Shown here: piece after piece, positions 47,366-57,559 of the stretch
Position numbering within the stretch: position 1 is the first letter of the stretch
Layout: each line of letters opens with the position of its first letter
Source: Epiperipatus broadwayi
Lineage: Eukaryota; Onychophora; Udeonychophora; Euonychophora; Peripatidae
Assembly (NCBI GenBank): GCA_028023455.1
Contig: JAQFVV010006855.1
Span: 1 to 64,000, forward strand
DNA length: 64,000 bases
Direction: 5' to 3'
Program-made: the position numbers and the translations under genes
The notes under the pieces: model-generated
Told to the model about the DNA's origin: nothing
What the model saw: only the letters and a program-made list of their open reading frames with translations
The model's database searches: none

Positions 47366-47921
47366 ATTAAAATTCTAACTCTTTTAGTATTTAACAGTAC
47401 TGAAATATTAGCAATGAACTATTAATAAATTTATCGATAAGAAATTATTGACAAGACATCCTGCCTCCATGCCTCTCCTATCAAAAACAATCTACACCAA
47501 AAACTATGCTCTGACATTTAATATCCCTAAAGCTCCAACATTAACTACTAAATATGCTTTTTTTTTTCACATGCTTCTTAGTCCATATAAATATCATTAG
47601 ATATTATGTAATATAGCATAAGTGCCAATCACAAGACCAGACAAACAGATCATCATAAATGATAAAATCATTACAGTGTTTTATGGAATTGCCTACAGAC
47701 CACAACATCCTAAACTGACAACTTAATTATTTATTTTTCAGTGGCAAAAGATTAGATCATATAATAGATATTCACATAATATCTTATGGCTAAAACAATT
47801 CATTATTGGCAAATATTTTTAATCAATGAATAACTAATCCATTCAAGTGCAAACAATATTAATATTGACTCCAAGAAAAGTTTACTAAATTCCTCGTGGC
47901 CAGCTATAGCCATCGAAGGCC
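47366..47921 (-). other. 5' leader of element 2
   Basis: Untranslated stretch between the primer-binding site and gag. No protein or RNA motif was recognised. Confidence 0.5.
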
Positions 47922-47939
47922 CCTGTAGTTGGGCGGCCA
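47922..47939 (-). other. Candidate primer-binding site of element 2
   Basis: Two bases after the 5' LTR, element sense reads TGGCCGCCCAACTACAGG. It starts with TGG and resembles the common TGGCGCCCAAC type with one extra C. The tRNA is not assigned. Confidence 0.5.
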
Positions 47940-47941
47940 TT

Positions 47942-50900
47942 TCTAACCCAGTAATTATATCTTATATATTAGCAATTTATATTATTTCTAACTGTTTATT
48001 TTTATTAGTTTAGTTTATTTGCACTTGTGACACTAATTTTTCAGGTTGTGTTTAAGGCAACCAAAATAAAGCAACATATCCATTAATTTTCCAATATGAT
48101 CTAAAATACCTTTCATATAATACAATTGTACATTCAATTCTCTTAAGCCATGCCACGATTGTAATAACAACAATAATTGATCACTTATTAATTTAAAGAA
48201 TAATTATAATAATATTAATCTCAGGGTTCTTTGTTTCATGTAAGGAAATGCTCGGCAGTATTGTGTTGTCGCATATGACTGGCATTCTGGTCGGCTATAG
48301 GAAACATTTATTTTACTCAAATTCAATGTGTCTTCATCTCTCATATCCACTGCTATATTATTTAAAGAGATGATAATTCTATTCAATAATGACGTATAAT
48401 TTTGAATAACACAGCCCTTTTTTTTTTTCAGAATCTCAGTCAGAATAATAAAAAGACAAGGGTGCTTTTTGTATCCTTCCATCATCCATGACAACACAAT
48501 AATATAACTAAGATTTATTACTTAGACAATTTAACTAAATGGGTTTGGAATAATGTGCAACCAAAGTTAATGGTTTGGGAATAAATTCATTTTTTTTTTA
48601 TACAAAGGTGAATGTTTAGTCTTAAGTTTTCAACTCCATAAATAATTATCATTAAACTAAAATATAATGACATATTCCGATCTGCTTAACTTTATTTATC
48701 TGGTATATTAAGTTTTTAAGAATTTGGAATGATTTCGGACTCAAGAAAAGGTTTTGCAAATATTGTGCAAACACTTATATTTAGCATATAAAAACAAAAA
48801 AAATGAATCTACAACAAATTTTAACAAGACTATAATTTATTATTATCACAAAAAAAATATATGAACATTTATTCAATAATCCCATAGTAATACAAAAATA
48901 TAAAATATAACTGACATTAATCTGTATACTCTTTTGGTTATGGACTAGAGGTTACTACTTCTCCTGTATGCAATCATATGGATTGATTAACTAAAAGTAC
49001 ATTTCATTACCAATACATTGTTTATTAAATTTTGGTATCCTTGTAGAAGCTTTTATTCAAAATTATTGACTAACTATTTTTTTTTTTTTTTTTAGTTACT
49101 TCTGATAATTTTCAATATTTATTTTACCCCTTAAATATCTAAATATTTTTCTTTTACGTATCTAACATACAAAATTTCTACCTATAATTGTATGTAATAA
49201 TTAAAACATATTTTATAGATTTTTTTCTTTTGTGTTAAATATCAACTTAACCTATAATAATTATATTAAAACATACCTTTGTCATTACAAGGCTATTAAA
49301 TATCACTTGACCATACAGACTTTAATCTATGTGATATAAAAAAAATACATATCATTTATAACTTAGTTTTAAACAATCATTAATTAACAAGTGCATACTC
49401 TCTCATTAGAAAATGTTTTCTGTTGAGCAATTGGTCCAGGTGAAGAGCTTTATCCAGTCGTATTTCACGAAGCAAGTTTAAAAACAATAAACGCATGGTA
49501 TTATTTCCTTTAAATAAAAGTTTTCTCTTATTTTGTGCGTTTAATAAATTAGGTAAAGAAACATATAGCAGAATTGAAGATTAATTCTTACTTGAATTAA
49601 ACTACTATAATTTTGGGATCCAAGAAAATAAAATATACATATTCTAACATAAAGAACAGTTGACGATAAACGATAAACATACACAATATTTTTTTTTTAT
49701 TGACGATACGTATACTTATTAGCTAGCTTACTTATGGACGAAAATTCGCAATTTTCCAAAATAATCATTTGATTATAACTGCAGTCAATTTACGTATACA
49801 GGAAGTTTTAATAATTCCAACTGATGTATAATATAATATATCATTTATTTTTATCATTAAGTCACTAAGATATTTGGTTTTGTTCATACTTTAGGAATTA
49901 TAAATTTTTTTAACGGTAACTTCTCCGTAAGAATGCCCCTATATGGCTTTTCCTATATTTACTCTGAGAAAGTTTATATTTTTATTTTTATTTTTTTTTA
50001 AATTATACAGGTGCATAATTTAATCTTATTTATCATTATTATTATTTCCAGACAATTCTTGGTGAATAAAACATATTTTAACGTATGTAACTACATTACT
50101 TGTAAAGGCAGACAATATTGAGAAAGAGCGCGAAAATGTTTCTAGTTGATTTTCCTTGGTTTCAAAATATTTCTTTCAATTATTATTATTATTTTTTTTT
50201 CTATACCAAGAAAATATCAATAAAGGACATAAAGTTAATAAATAATTATTTCTCACTTGGAAATCATTTATCTTCCTTAATTTAGACATAATAACACTTT
50301 TCGTGATTCCCTTAGTTAATTCTGTCATTTTTTTTTTTTTTAACTTTAGCGTGAGACAATAAATTTTTAAGTATAAAAGGTCTTTAAATAGGTAGATGGC
50401 AAAGAAAATCAGGATATCTTATCAAAAAAATTTAGCCACACATTATATTATTAAAATTTTACTTTGATTACATTTATTTCTGCAAAATAAAATGAAAAAA
50501 ATTGAGTTACCAAATTTCAGCACTGTTCCTTCCTTGAAAACTAAAAGCAGACTATATTTTTCCAAAAAAAAAAATGATCTTGATTATGAAATTGGTTGTT
50601 TCGTTTTGTTGTTGTTTTTTTTTTTTTTTTTTTTTTTTACTTTAGCGACCTCTTCCAGAAAAATAATCATTTGATTATAACATAAACAAAAGAAAGGAAA
50701 AACCTATTACAATCATATAGTTTTAGTATTATTTACCTGGATTACAAAGTAATTTGACAATATAAAAAAAAAATAATAAATACATTAAATTAACAATCAG
50801 TGATGTATAATTCTTTAAACATTATATTTTTTTTTCTTTTTTTTTTTTTTTTTTACAAAAAGAAATTACCAGAAGTTATTGTGCTTTATGATAAGACACT

Positions 50901-51197
50901 CACCCACTCTCCCCTCTCTACCCATCCAAAATCAATTACTGTTTAGCTTTTATACCATATTAATTTGCTCTAATTATTAATATCTCAATTAAATTATTCA
51001 TGTTCTCTCTTTAAAATGACATTGAGTTATTAAATCTATTAGTTATTCACCCAAAACATGCCAAAGTGAGTGAATAGCATACTTTATTAATCAATTATTA
51101 CTATTGTTATTTTATCTTTTTATTTCTTTAAAGAATAGCATTGTTTTCCTGCAGAAATAATGCCAAGTAAACCAAGTGTCAGTAACACTAGGTTACA
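47942..51197 (-). mobile_element. Right LTR (5' LTR) of element 2, about 3.26 kb
   Basis: Partner of 41475-44689. It ends GGTTACA at 51197 (TGTAACC in element sense) and borders an (AT)n run. A sense-strand open frame of 97 codons (48497-48204) is present here. In the left LTR only its last 60 codons stay open (41926-41744) because a T run differs. Its translation includes VSYSRPECQSYATTQYCR, matches no family I know, and is not annotated as a gene. Confidence 0.9.
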
Positions 51198-51239
51198 ATA
51201 TATATATATATATATATATATTGAAGCGGAATCTGAGAT

Positions 51240-51292
<53 letters not shown>
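51198..51292. repeat. (AT)n microsatellite at the element 2 border
   Basis: Two AT runs (51198-51222 and about 51243-51292) separated by TTGAAGCGGAATCTGAGATC. Confidence 0.9.
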
Positions 51293-51295
<3 letters not shown>

Positions 51296-52587
51296 ATGAA
51301 AATCATTTAATTACATGAATATGTATTAAATATAAAAAAAAGAGAGAGACATATAATACTTTCTTTGTATAAACATAACTGAATCTTTCTCTGTTCTAAC
51401 ATATAATCTATCAATGTATACATTTCTCTTTACTTTAGACTATAAACTTCTTTGAAAAGTACTTTAATCAATAGGAAAAGCTTTTGTTAATTTATCACAT
51501 TGGTATTCTCTTAGCAGGTGAACTAAGTATTTTGATAAAAAGAAAGGCTGGTGATAAAAATTTTCCTCCGTTAACTGAGATTCATTTCTTTTCTTTCACT
51601 TTCCTCAGTTTTTGGTGAATTTACAGAGATATGTATACTCATATTAGTTGTTTAACATTCAGCAAAATCTTTAAGAGACAACAAGATTTTAATTAATTTA
51701 TGTGTGCTTCATTCCATGTTTTTGAAATATACTTTTAGATTTGACATATTAGATAGGCATACATAAAGGATAATAGAGGTAGAACTCTTTATAGAAAATA
51801 TTAACTAACATCTACATATAACCATAGCTAGAGAATAATAAAATGAAAACAATTTCAGAAAATTATTTTCTGATGCCTCATTTAAATCATTCAGTGTTAA
51901 CTTTGGAAAAAGTAGATATCAGATGACAATGATTAATAAATTTTTATTCAGTTCTATTTTATGCATACACCCTGGATTAGTTTCTAGGATTAGGTTTTAA
52001 GGAGTGTTTGTATTTGTGAATATTGAACCTGAATCTCTTATTCTGATTGCAGTTTTCCTCAGGCAGCCATCTGTTAATTCTTTATTTTGCAATTACAATA
52101 CCAGACCAAATTGAAAAATATGTTAAGGTTTTCAGTACTATGTACTTTCATATACAATTATATAGATATAAAATTTTGGCAATATCTATATATTATGGTA
52201 ATTTTAGTTTTTTTTAAAGTGTAAGCATATTTATTCTTCATCCAGAATTAGAATAAAACCAATAAAATGTCATTACATTACATAATTTTAGTTTATGCAT
52301 TTCTATTCAGTAGCATATTCCTTTCTCTCACCACTTATGCATGATCTAGTAAACTTTGGTAAATAATATATGTCAAATATTAATGCTTAATAAATCCATA
52401 TCTAGGGCTTTCATATCAAATATATTCAGATTAATTTGTAGTTCATGACTTTCAATAGTTTTACTACTACCAGATTCCCATGTTCCTCACTAATACAAGT
52501 TATAATCTAATAAGATAACTCTGAAAATAGACAACACTGGATAGAACGTTATTTTAAGCATTAGTATTTGATATCACTTTTTACATC
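51293..52587. other. AT-rich intergenic DNA, no gene seen
   Basis: The part near 52340-52460 is weakly similar to 39800-39940. Nothing else was recognised. Confidence 0.5.
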
Positions 52588-52914
52588 TTCCGAATTGCCC
52601 GAATTTTAAATGAAAAAGTGAGATATGCAATTAAATGTATAAAGAAAGGAAAGGCTCCAGGTAATGATGGAATTGTAATTGATATATTAAAAGAAGTAGG
52701 TGAAGAAATATAATTTTTTTTAGCAAAGTTATATACCAAATGTCTAAATGATAAAGATGTACCAAATGATTGGAAGAATGCAGTATTAATATTAATATTT
52801 ATAAAAGTGATAAAGAAAATATTAGAAATTACAGATCTATCAGTGTTTTATCAGTTTCATACAAATTTTTTTATCAAGATAATTACAACTCGTCTATGGA
52901 GAACATTGGATTTA
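52588..52914 (+). pseudogene. LINE RT fragment, fingers region
   Basis: The translation contains KKGKAPGNDGIVIDILKEVG, AKLYTKCLNDKDVPNDWKNAV and, with a frame change, a YRSISVL-like block and ITTRLWRTL. These are the N-terminal RT blocks of RTE/Jockey-type LINEs. It stops abruptly at about 52914, where the satellite of the element 3 LTR begins. It lacks the catalytic box, so it is only a scrap. Confidence 0.8.
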
Positions 52915-52970
52915 AAACGGTATTGATATGATGAATAAGTGATTCAAACCCACACTGAATATATTAAATA

Positions 52971-53936
52971 CATCTGGGTGTCATTTTATGCGGATTATTT
53001 TAATGCAATTTTGAAGTTATGTAATTTATATTTCTTCTTAATATCTTTCATATTTCACTATATTTATTAGATATTAAAAAATTTAAATTATTAATAAACT
53101 TATTTTCACTTGAATTTTTTCGCCAAAAATATAACGTTATATTAGCAGCTAATGTGAATATGGCCTGAAGCTGTATTAAGAAACCTAGCTTGTATGTAAA
53201 TATCCTACTTATACTAATGAGTAAATAATAATACTAGATTTATACTTACATATAAAAATATCGCAATAAATATTCAAAAAATTTAAACTTTTAAAACATA
53301 TTTTGTTATATATAACAGAAATAAATAATCTTTTAGATTTTTAAAGTAAAAAATAAAGATTTTATAAACTGAAAATAATCTTTCTAATGATAATGTATAA
53401 TCTTTTTGTTTTAATTTCAATCTCATTTTTTAAATATAGAAACAAAAAACCATTAACACAGCATAAGACTGAAAATGGCGCTAGTTGTACATCACATCAC
53501 AAATAAAAATAAAGTGGCTAACAGGTTTCTCCTGGAATAATTGCTGAGAGATTCTTGACTTCATTTAAGGAGATGCCACAATACATCACATCACATTGAA
53601 TCTGATTTCTTATCAGTTTACAAACAAACACTAGTGGTAATGATTAAAATACATATGAAAAATATAAAATTAAATACTGTAGTTAATAAAAAAAGTTTGT
53701 CTTGTATTAATTTTTTCCAAATATTTGAAATTTTTTATTAATCATATTTTATTTGCTTATTTTTTTAATGCAAATTTTAAAGTAATTTTTCCTTGTTATT
53801 TTGCTTTTATGTGAATTTTGAAAATTACAGACCCTTTCCTCCATTTTTCAATGTAAGTTAAGTCTATTTTTGTACAATTTATTTTAATGCGGGTTTTCTG
53901 TGGAACCTATCTACTGCATAAAATGAGACCCAGGTG
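52971..53936. mobile_element. Non-autonomous TIR transposon with TA target duplication
   Basis: Terminal inverted repeats are CATCTGGGTGTCATTTTATG at the left and CACCTGGGTCTCATTTTATG (complement) at the right, about 23 bp. TA flanks both ends (52969-52970 and 53937-53938). Removing the element and one TA restores the satellite order (ATTAA-TA-AT...AAATCTCTTTC). TA duplication points to the Tc1/mariner/pogo superfamily. The interior has no transposase ORF. It contains the second copy of the 66-base stem-loop (53514-53579). Confidence 0.8.
53514..53579 (+). ncRNA. Putative LINE 3' stem-loop element, copy B
   Basis: Same length as 34204-34269 and about 85% identical. The end stem here is GTGGC with GCCAC. 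It lies in an 81-bp insert flanked by 13-bp direct repeats ACATCACATCACA (53489-53501 and 53583-53595), as expected for a heavily 5'-truncated retroposed copy. The flanking repeat overlaps a CACAT-type tail, so the true target duplication may be shorter. Confidence 0.5.
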
Positions 53937-53938
53937 TA

Positions 53939-54270
53939 ATTTTAAATCTCTTTCAAATAATGTCTTCAAACTGTATTGATATGATGAATAAGTGGTTCAA
54001 ACCCACAATGAATATATTAAGTAATAATAAATCTTTTTTAAATAATGACTTCAAACTGTATTAAAAATGTGAATAAGTGGTTCAAACCCACACTGAATAT
54101 ATTAAGTAATAATAAATCTCTTTCAAATAATGACTTCAAACTGACTGTATTGATATGATGAATAAGTGGGTCAAACTCACACTGAATATATTAAGTAATA
54201 ATAAATCTTTTCCTAATAATGACTTCTAACCATATAGATAAAATAAATAAGTGGTTCAATCTCACCCTTG
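53939..54270. repeat. Tandem array in left LTR of element 3, period about 84 bp
   Basis: About four units with the landmarks TTGATATGATGAATAAGTGG, TTCAAACCCACACTGAATAT, ATTAAGTAATAATAAATCTC and TTTCAAATAATGACTTCAAA. GTGGTTCAA-type starts lie at about 53992, 54076, 54166 and 54251. One more partial unit lies at 52915-52970, on the other side of the nested transposon. Confidence 0.9.
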
Positions 54271-54918
54271 TATGATATGTAAAATAAAAATAAATTCTTG
54301 GGATTCCTGGATTAAAACACATATTTCTTGATACTTAAATAGAATAAATACTTCAAGATACCTAAATACCTAAATAAATTAATTACTGCCATACACATGG
54401 ATATCTATCTATGCAGATGAGGAAGTCTCAAATCTAAAAGGACAATTCCCACTCAGGAACAATCAGAAAACTTTCATAATGTGCACATGGATATGAAGAC
54501 ATCCAGTATAGATACTATCTGCAAACGTATTTTTACTTTTTTTCTTTAAGAACTTTATAAGTCATATTTTTATTAAATAAAATCATTGTTTCAAAATAAA
54601 TAATTTGCATTATTCATCCATTTATGCACTAGTTCATAAGAATCCCATGTCTCCTGAGCTATGTTCAGCATAACCAACCAATGGTAAGTAAGGTTGTAGT
54701 GAGATGGAACTCAAGTGGCTCTGATTGGGAAACCAAATACACATTTCTAGATGTTTTCATTCTCTATGGTGCTCCATCCTCTGTTGAGCTAGAAATATTG
54801 TTGTAAGTGGTGTAACATCTGCATTGAAAAATGCCAATCTATAGTTCCTTCCTACAATATGCTCATCAAAAATATTTACAACCAATGTAAAAAGATTGGA
54901 TGATCTTGTCTGGTTACA

Positions 54919-55393
54919 TTTGTCATCCTAATCATGAGGCTCAATCTTGTTAGTCTGTTTTTAGAAATAAAAGAAGAAAACAGCTAAACAAGAAGTGTTC
55001 AAGGCAGATGCAATTATGATTCTGTAGATGTGAACAGTGCACATGATATAGGAATGTGAAATGAGCCAGAAAAAAAGAAAGAAGAGGAATTTAAGAGAGC
55101 TAATTAAAGTAAATGGCAATAAAAACAAAACATGCAAAAGAAAGAAGATGAAGCTGAACTGTGGTATGGAGAGAGAGAGAAAAGCTTATTAAATAAAAAT
55201 AAAAGAAATCAATAGTAAAATGTTGTCAAAGAGTAATCATAGTAAAGAAATAAATTGTAGTTTAAGTAGGTGATAACCAGAGCAAAAAGAAAAAAAAGAT
55301 GATGAACACAGAATGTAAAGAGAATCTTCCTGAGAAGGCATAAACATGAGAAGATAATGATCCAAAGCAGAAGATTAATGACAAGCACAGAAA
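54919..55393 (+). other. 5' leader of element 3
   Basis: No primer-binding site starting TGG directly after the LTR. The sequence is A-rich with no recognised protein. Confidence 0.45.
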
Positions 55394-56990
55394 ATGAAGG
55401 AGGCTTCCATGCTAGTCCAGCTGATGGAAATAATAAAAGAAGATAACAAAAAAAGAGTTGAACAAAGAGAAGATAACAAACAAAGAGAAGAAGACAACAA
55501 AAAAAGAGATGAACAAAAAGAAGATAACACAAAATATGAACAAAGAAAGATAACAAACAAAGAGAAGATAATAAAAAAGAGATAAACAAAAAAGAAGATA
55601 ATAAACAATGAGAAGAAGATAATCAAAAAAGAAAGGAACCAAGAGAAGAAGATAAAAAGCTAACAATAGAAGCAAACTGAAGAATAGAAAAACAAATCAC
55701 AGAAGCACGGGAAAGTGAAAACAAAAAGTTTGAGCAAATAATTAAACAGATGAATGACCAAATATTGAAAATAAAAGAAGAGGTCATGGATAAAGTTAAA
55801 TGGTCACTAATAGAGCAAGAGTTCACAATGACCCAAATTTGCAAAGCCATGGATATGAAAATTGAACAAATCCAAGCATCCATGCAAGAGCAGGAGAACA
55901 GTCTGACCACCCAAGTGAGAGAACTGAAGATAAAAAGCAGCTGTGCATTGCCAGTAAAGGAAGGGACAGCAACAGTTCCAAACAAAATTCAAGAAGAAAA
56001 TGGTAAACAAATCAACCAATAAGTGCCCAGTGGACAATTATATGTCAGGAATTGTGAACCAATTCCTTAAGATAAGAGGATTTTCAGATGCCCACATGAA
56101 GTACCTATTGAATACATAAAATGTTTAGACCAGTACTTCAGTATTAATGCAATGTCAGAGGAGGCAAAACTGGAAATAACCTGCAGGCATTTGCAGGGTG
56201 CAGCCCAAGCCTGTTGGGATTTATTGTATAACCAACCCACCAATTTTAATGATTTTAAAAGGCACTTATAAGTTGCTTCTGGAGTGCTGACTGTCAAGAG
56301 GGGCTCATGTATAGGGTATCCCAGGTAAAATGCCCACCTTATGAACCTTACACACTCCTTCAGAAAACAAGTGGCCAAGTTAAGGGCCCTGACAGTGGAC
56401 CCATTTTCACAACATCAAATCATCAGGTTGATCTGCTACAGTTTTCTTACTTATGTTGAAAGAATGTGAAATGGGTTGGATCACCAGTCCATTGAGCAGG
56501 TGGCTGAGTTGTCAATAGCATATGATAACTGCAGCAACCAATAAAAAGGAAGGTATAAGCTGCCAAATAGAGCTGAATATAGGAGAGATGATGGGCCAAG
56601 AGTAGGTGCTATCCATTATAAGAGGAAATCACTTCCATGATAGTACAACAATTATAAAATCCTACCACCATTGTACCATCAACAGAGAAATGAAGCACTG
56701 CCATGAAAGAGAAAAAAAGGAAATTCAATGGGTAAAATGCATAGTCCATATCAGACCCATATTATAAAAATAACACACAGTGATGTTGAGCTGCAGAGAA
56801 GGGCAGATAAAAAAGCAAGCCACCACGATGATATTTGGCCTGAAAAACAACCAAAGACAAGAGAATATAGGAGCCCATCACTTCAAAACATGGGGAATTA
56901 TTGTAGGACAGATCATGATTCTCCGTATCCCAAGTCAGGATGTAGCTACAGGTCTGAATAAGAAAATTGAGGTAGCTGGTGGAAGAAGTT
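55394..56990 (+). pseudogene. gag: Gag of element 3, broken
   Basis: Starts at ATG 55394 (MKEASMLVQLMEII). A Lys/Glu/Asp/Asn-rich coiled-coil stretch follows, with repeated EDNKK/REDNKQ units, then stops. A second open part (55750-56022) is coiled coil. The capsid-like domain is at about 56070-56560 with KLEITCRHLQGAAQACWDLLYN (the WW motif is reduced to CW), SFRKQVAKLRALTVDPFS, QIIRLI and EQVAEL. The frame breaks several times. After it comes a basic stretch to 56990. Landmarks agree with the element 1 and element 2 Gags. No pol motif was found between here and the right LTR. Confidence 0.75.
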
Positions 56991-57549
56991 CATGAGTAGG
57001 ATATAGCATTGCATGGGTTGCATTTTTCATGTTGTTGATGCATGGATGGTCGAGTGGATTGACCTGGATGCATTGTTTCATGATGCTCTGAAGTATATGC
57101 TTGGTACTGTCTACACCTAGATGTTGAGCTCTCAGAATGGTCCAGTGGTGTATATGTAGGCCTCATAAATAGGCCTTGGTCTCATGAATAGACCTCATCT
57201 ATAGCCCCTAAGACTCACAAGAGATGAGCAGGGCTGTCTCAATGCTTGATATATTTTTGGAGATGCTACTTCTTGTGGATGATCTGTCTAGGTACTTAGA
57301 AGGGGCAGTGATTAAAATTGATGTATTTTCTCATGATGTTATGGGATATTGTGTTCTAGTAGTCCATGCTTAGTCATGTGCTAATCCTGGCATTGGATGG
57401 TGTGGGTCATGCATTCACTTTCCCCATTTTTTTTTACTTATTTCATTAGCATCTGTCCAAGGTTGAGATGAAATGATGAAAAAAAAAATAATAAAAGTTA
57501 TAGAGTGTGGAATGAACTCATATTTTCAGAAAATTTCATCCCAAAATTT
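56991..57549 (+). other. Interior of element 3 after gag, unidentified
   Basis: GC-richer than its surroundings. One stretch near 57015-57105 is open in one frame, but no protease, RT or integrase motif was recognised. It could be the degraded end of pol or a 3' UTR. Confidence 0.4.
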
Positions 57550-57559
57550 AGTGGGGTGG
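57550..57559 (+). other. Polypurine tract of element 3
   Basis: AGTGGGGTGG immediately upstream of TGTAATGAATC, the inferred start of the 3' LTR. Confidence 0.6.

Larger units (their letters stand above)
52915..54918 (+). mobile_element. Left LTR (5' LTR) of element 3, truncated, with a nested insertion
   Basis: The part after the tandem array (54270-54918) matches 59390-60166 closely, including GATGATCTTGTCTGGTTACA at the end. The array itself is also shared. The upstream 1.2 kb of the right LTR is absent here because the LTR abuts the LINE scrap at 52914. A 966-bp transposon (52971-53936) interrupts the array. Divergence from the right LTR is visibly higher than for elements 1 and 2, so this element is older. 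No convincing primer-binding site follows 54918. Confidence 0.8.

Noticed and set aside
55209-55675. Long minus-strand frames rich in Leu, Phe, Ser and Tyr
   Set aside because: They are the complement of the A-rich, Lys/Glu-coding gag coiled coil of element 3.
57040-57075. tRNA-derived SINE head (TGGTCGAGTGGATT resembles a tRNA A box)
   Set aside because: No B box follows at the right distance and no cloverleaf can be drawn.
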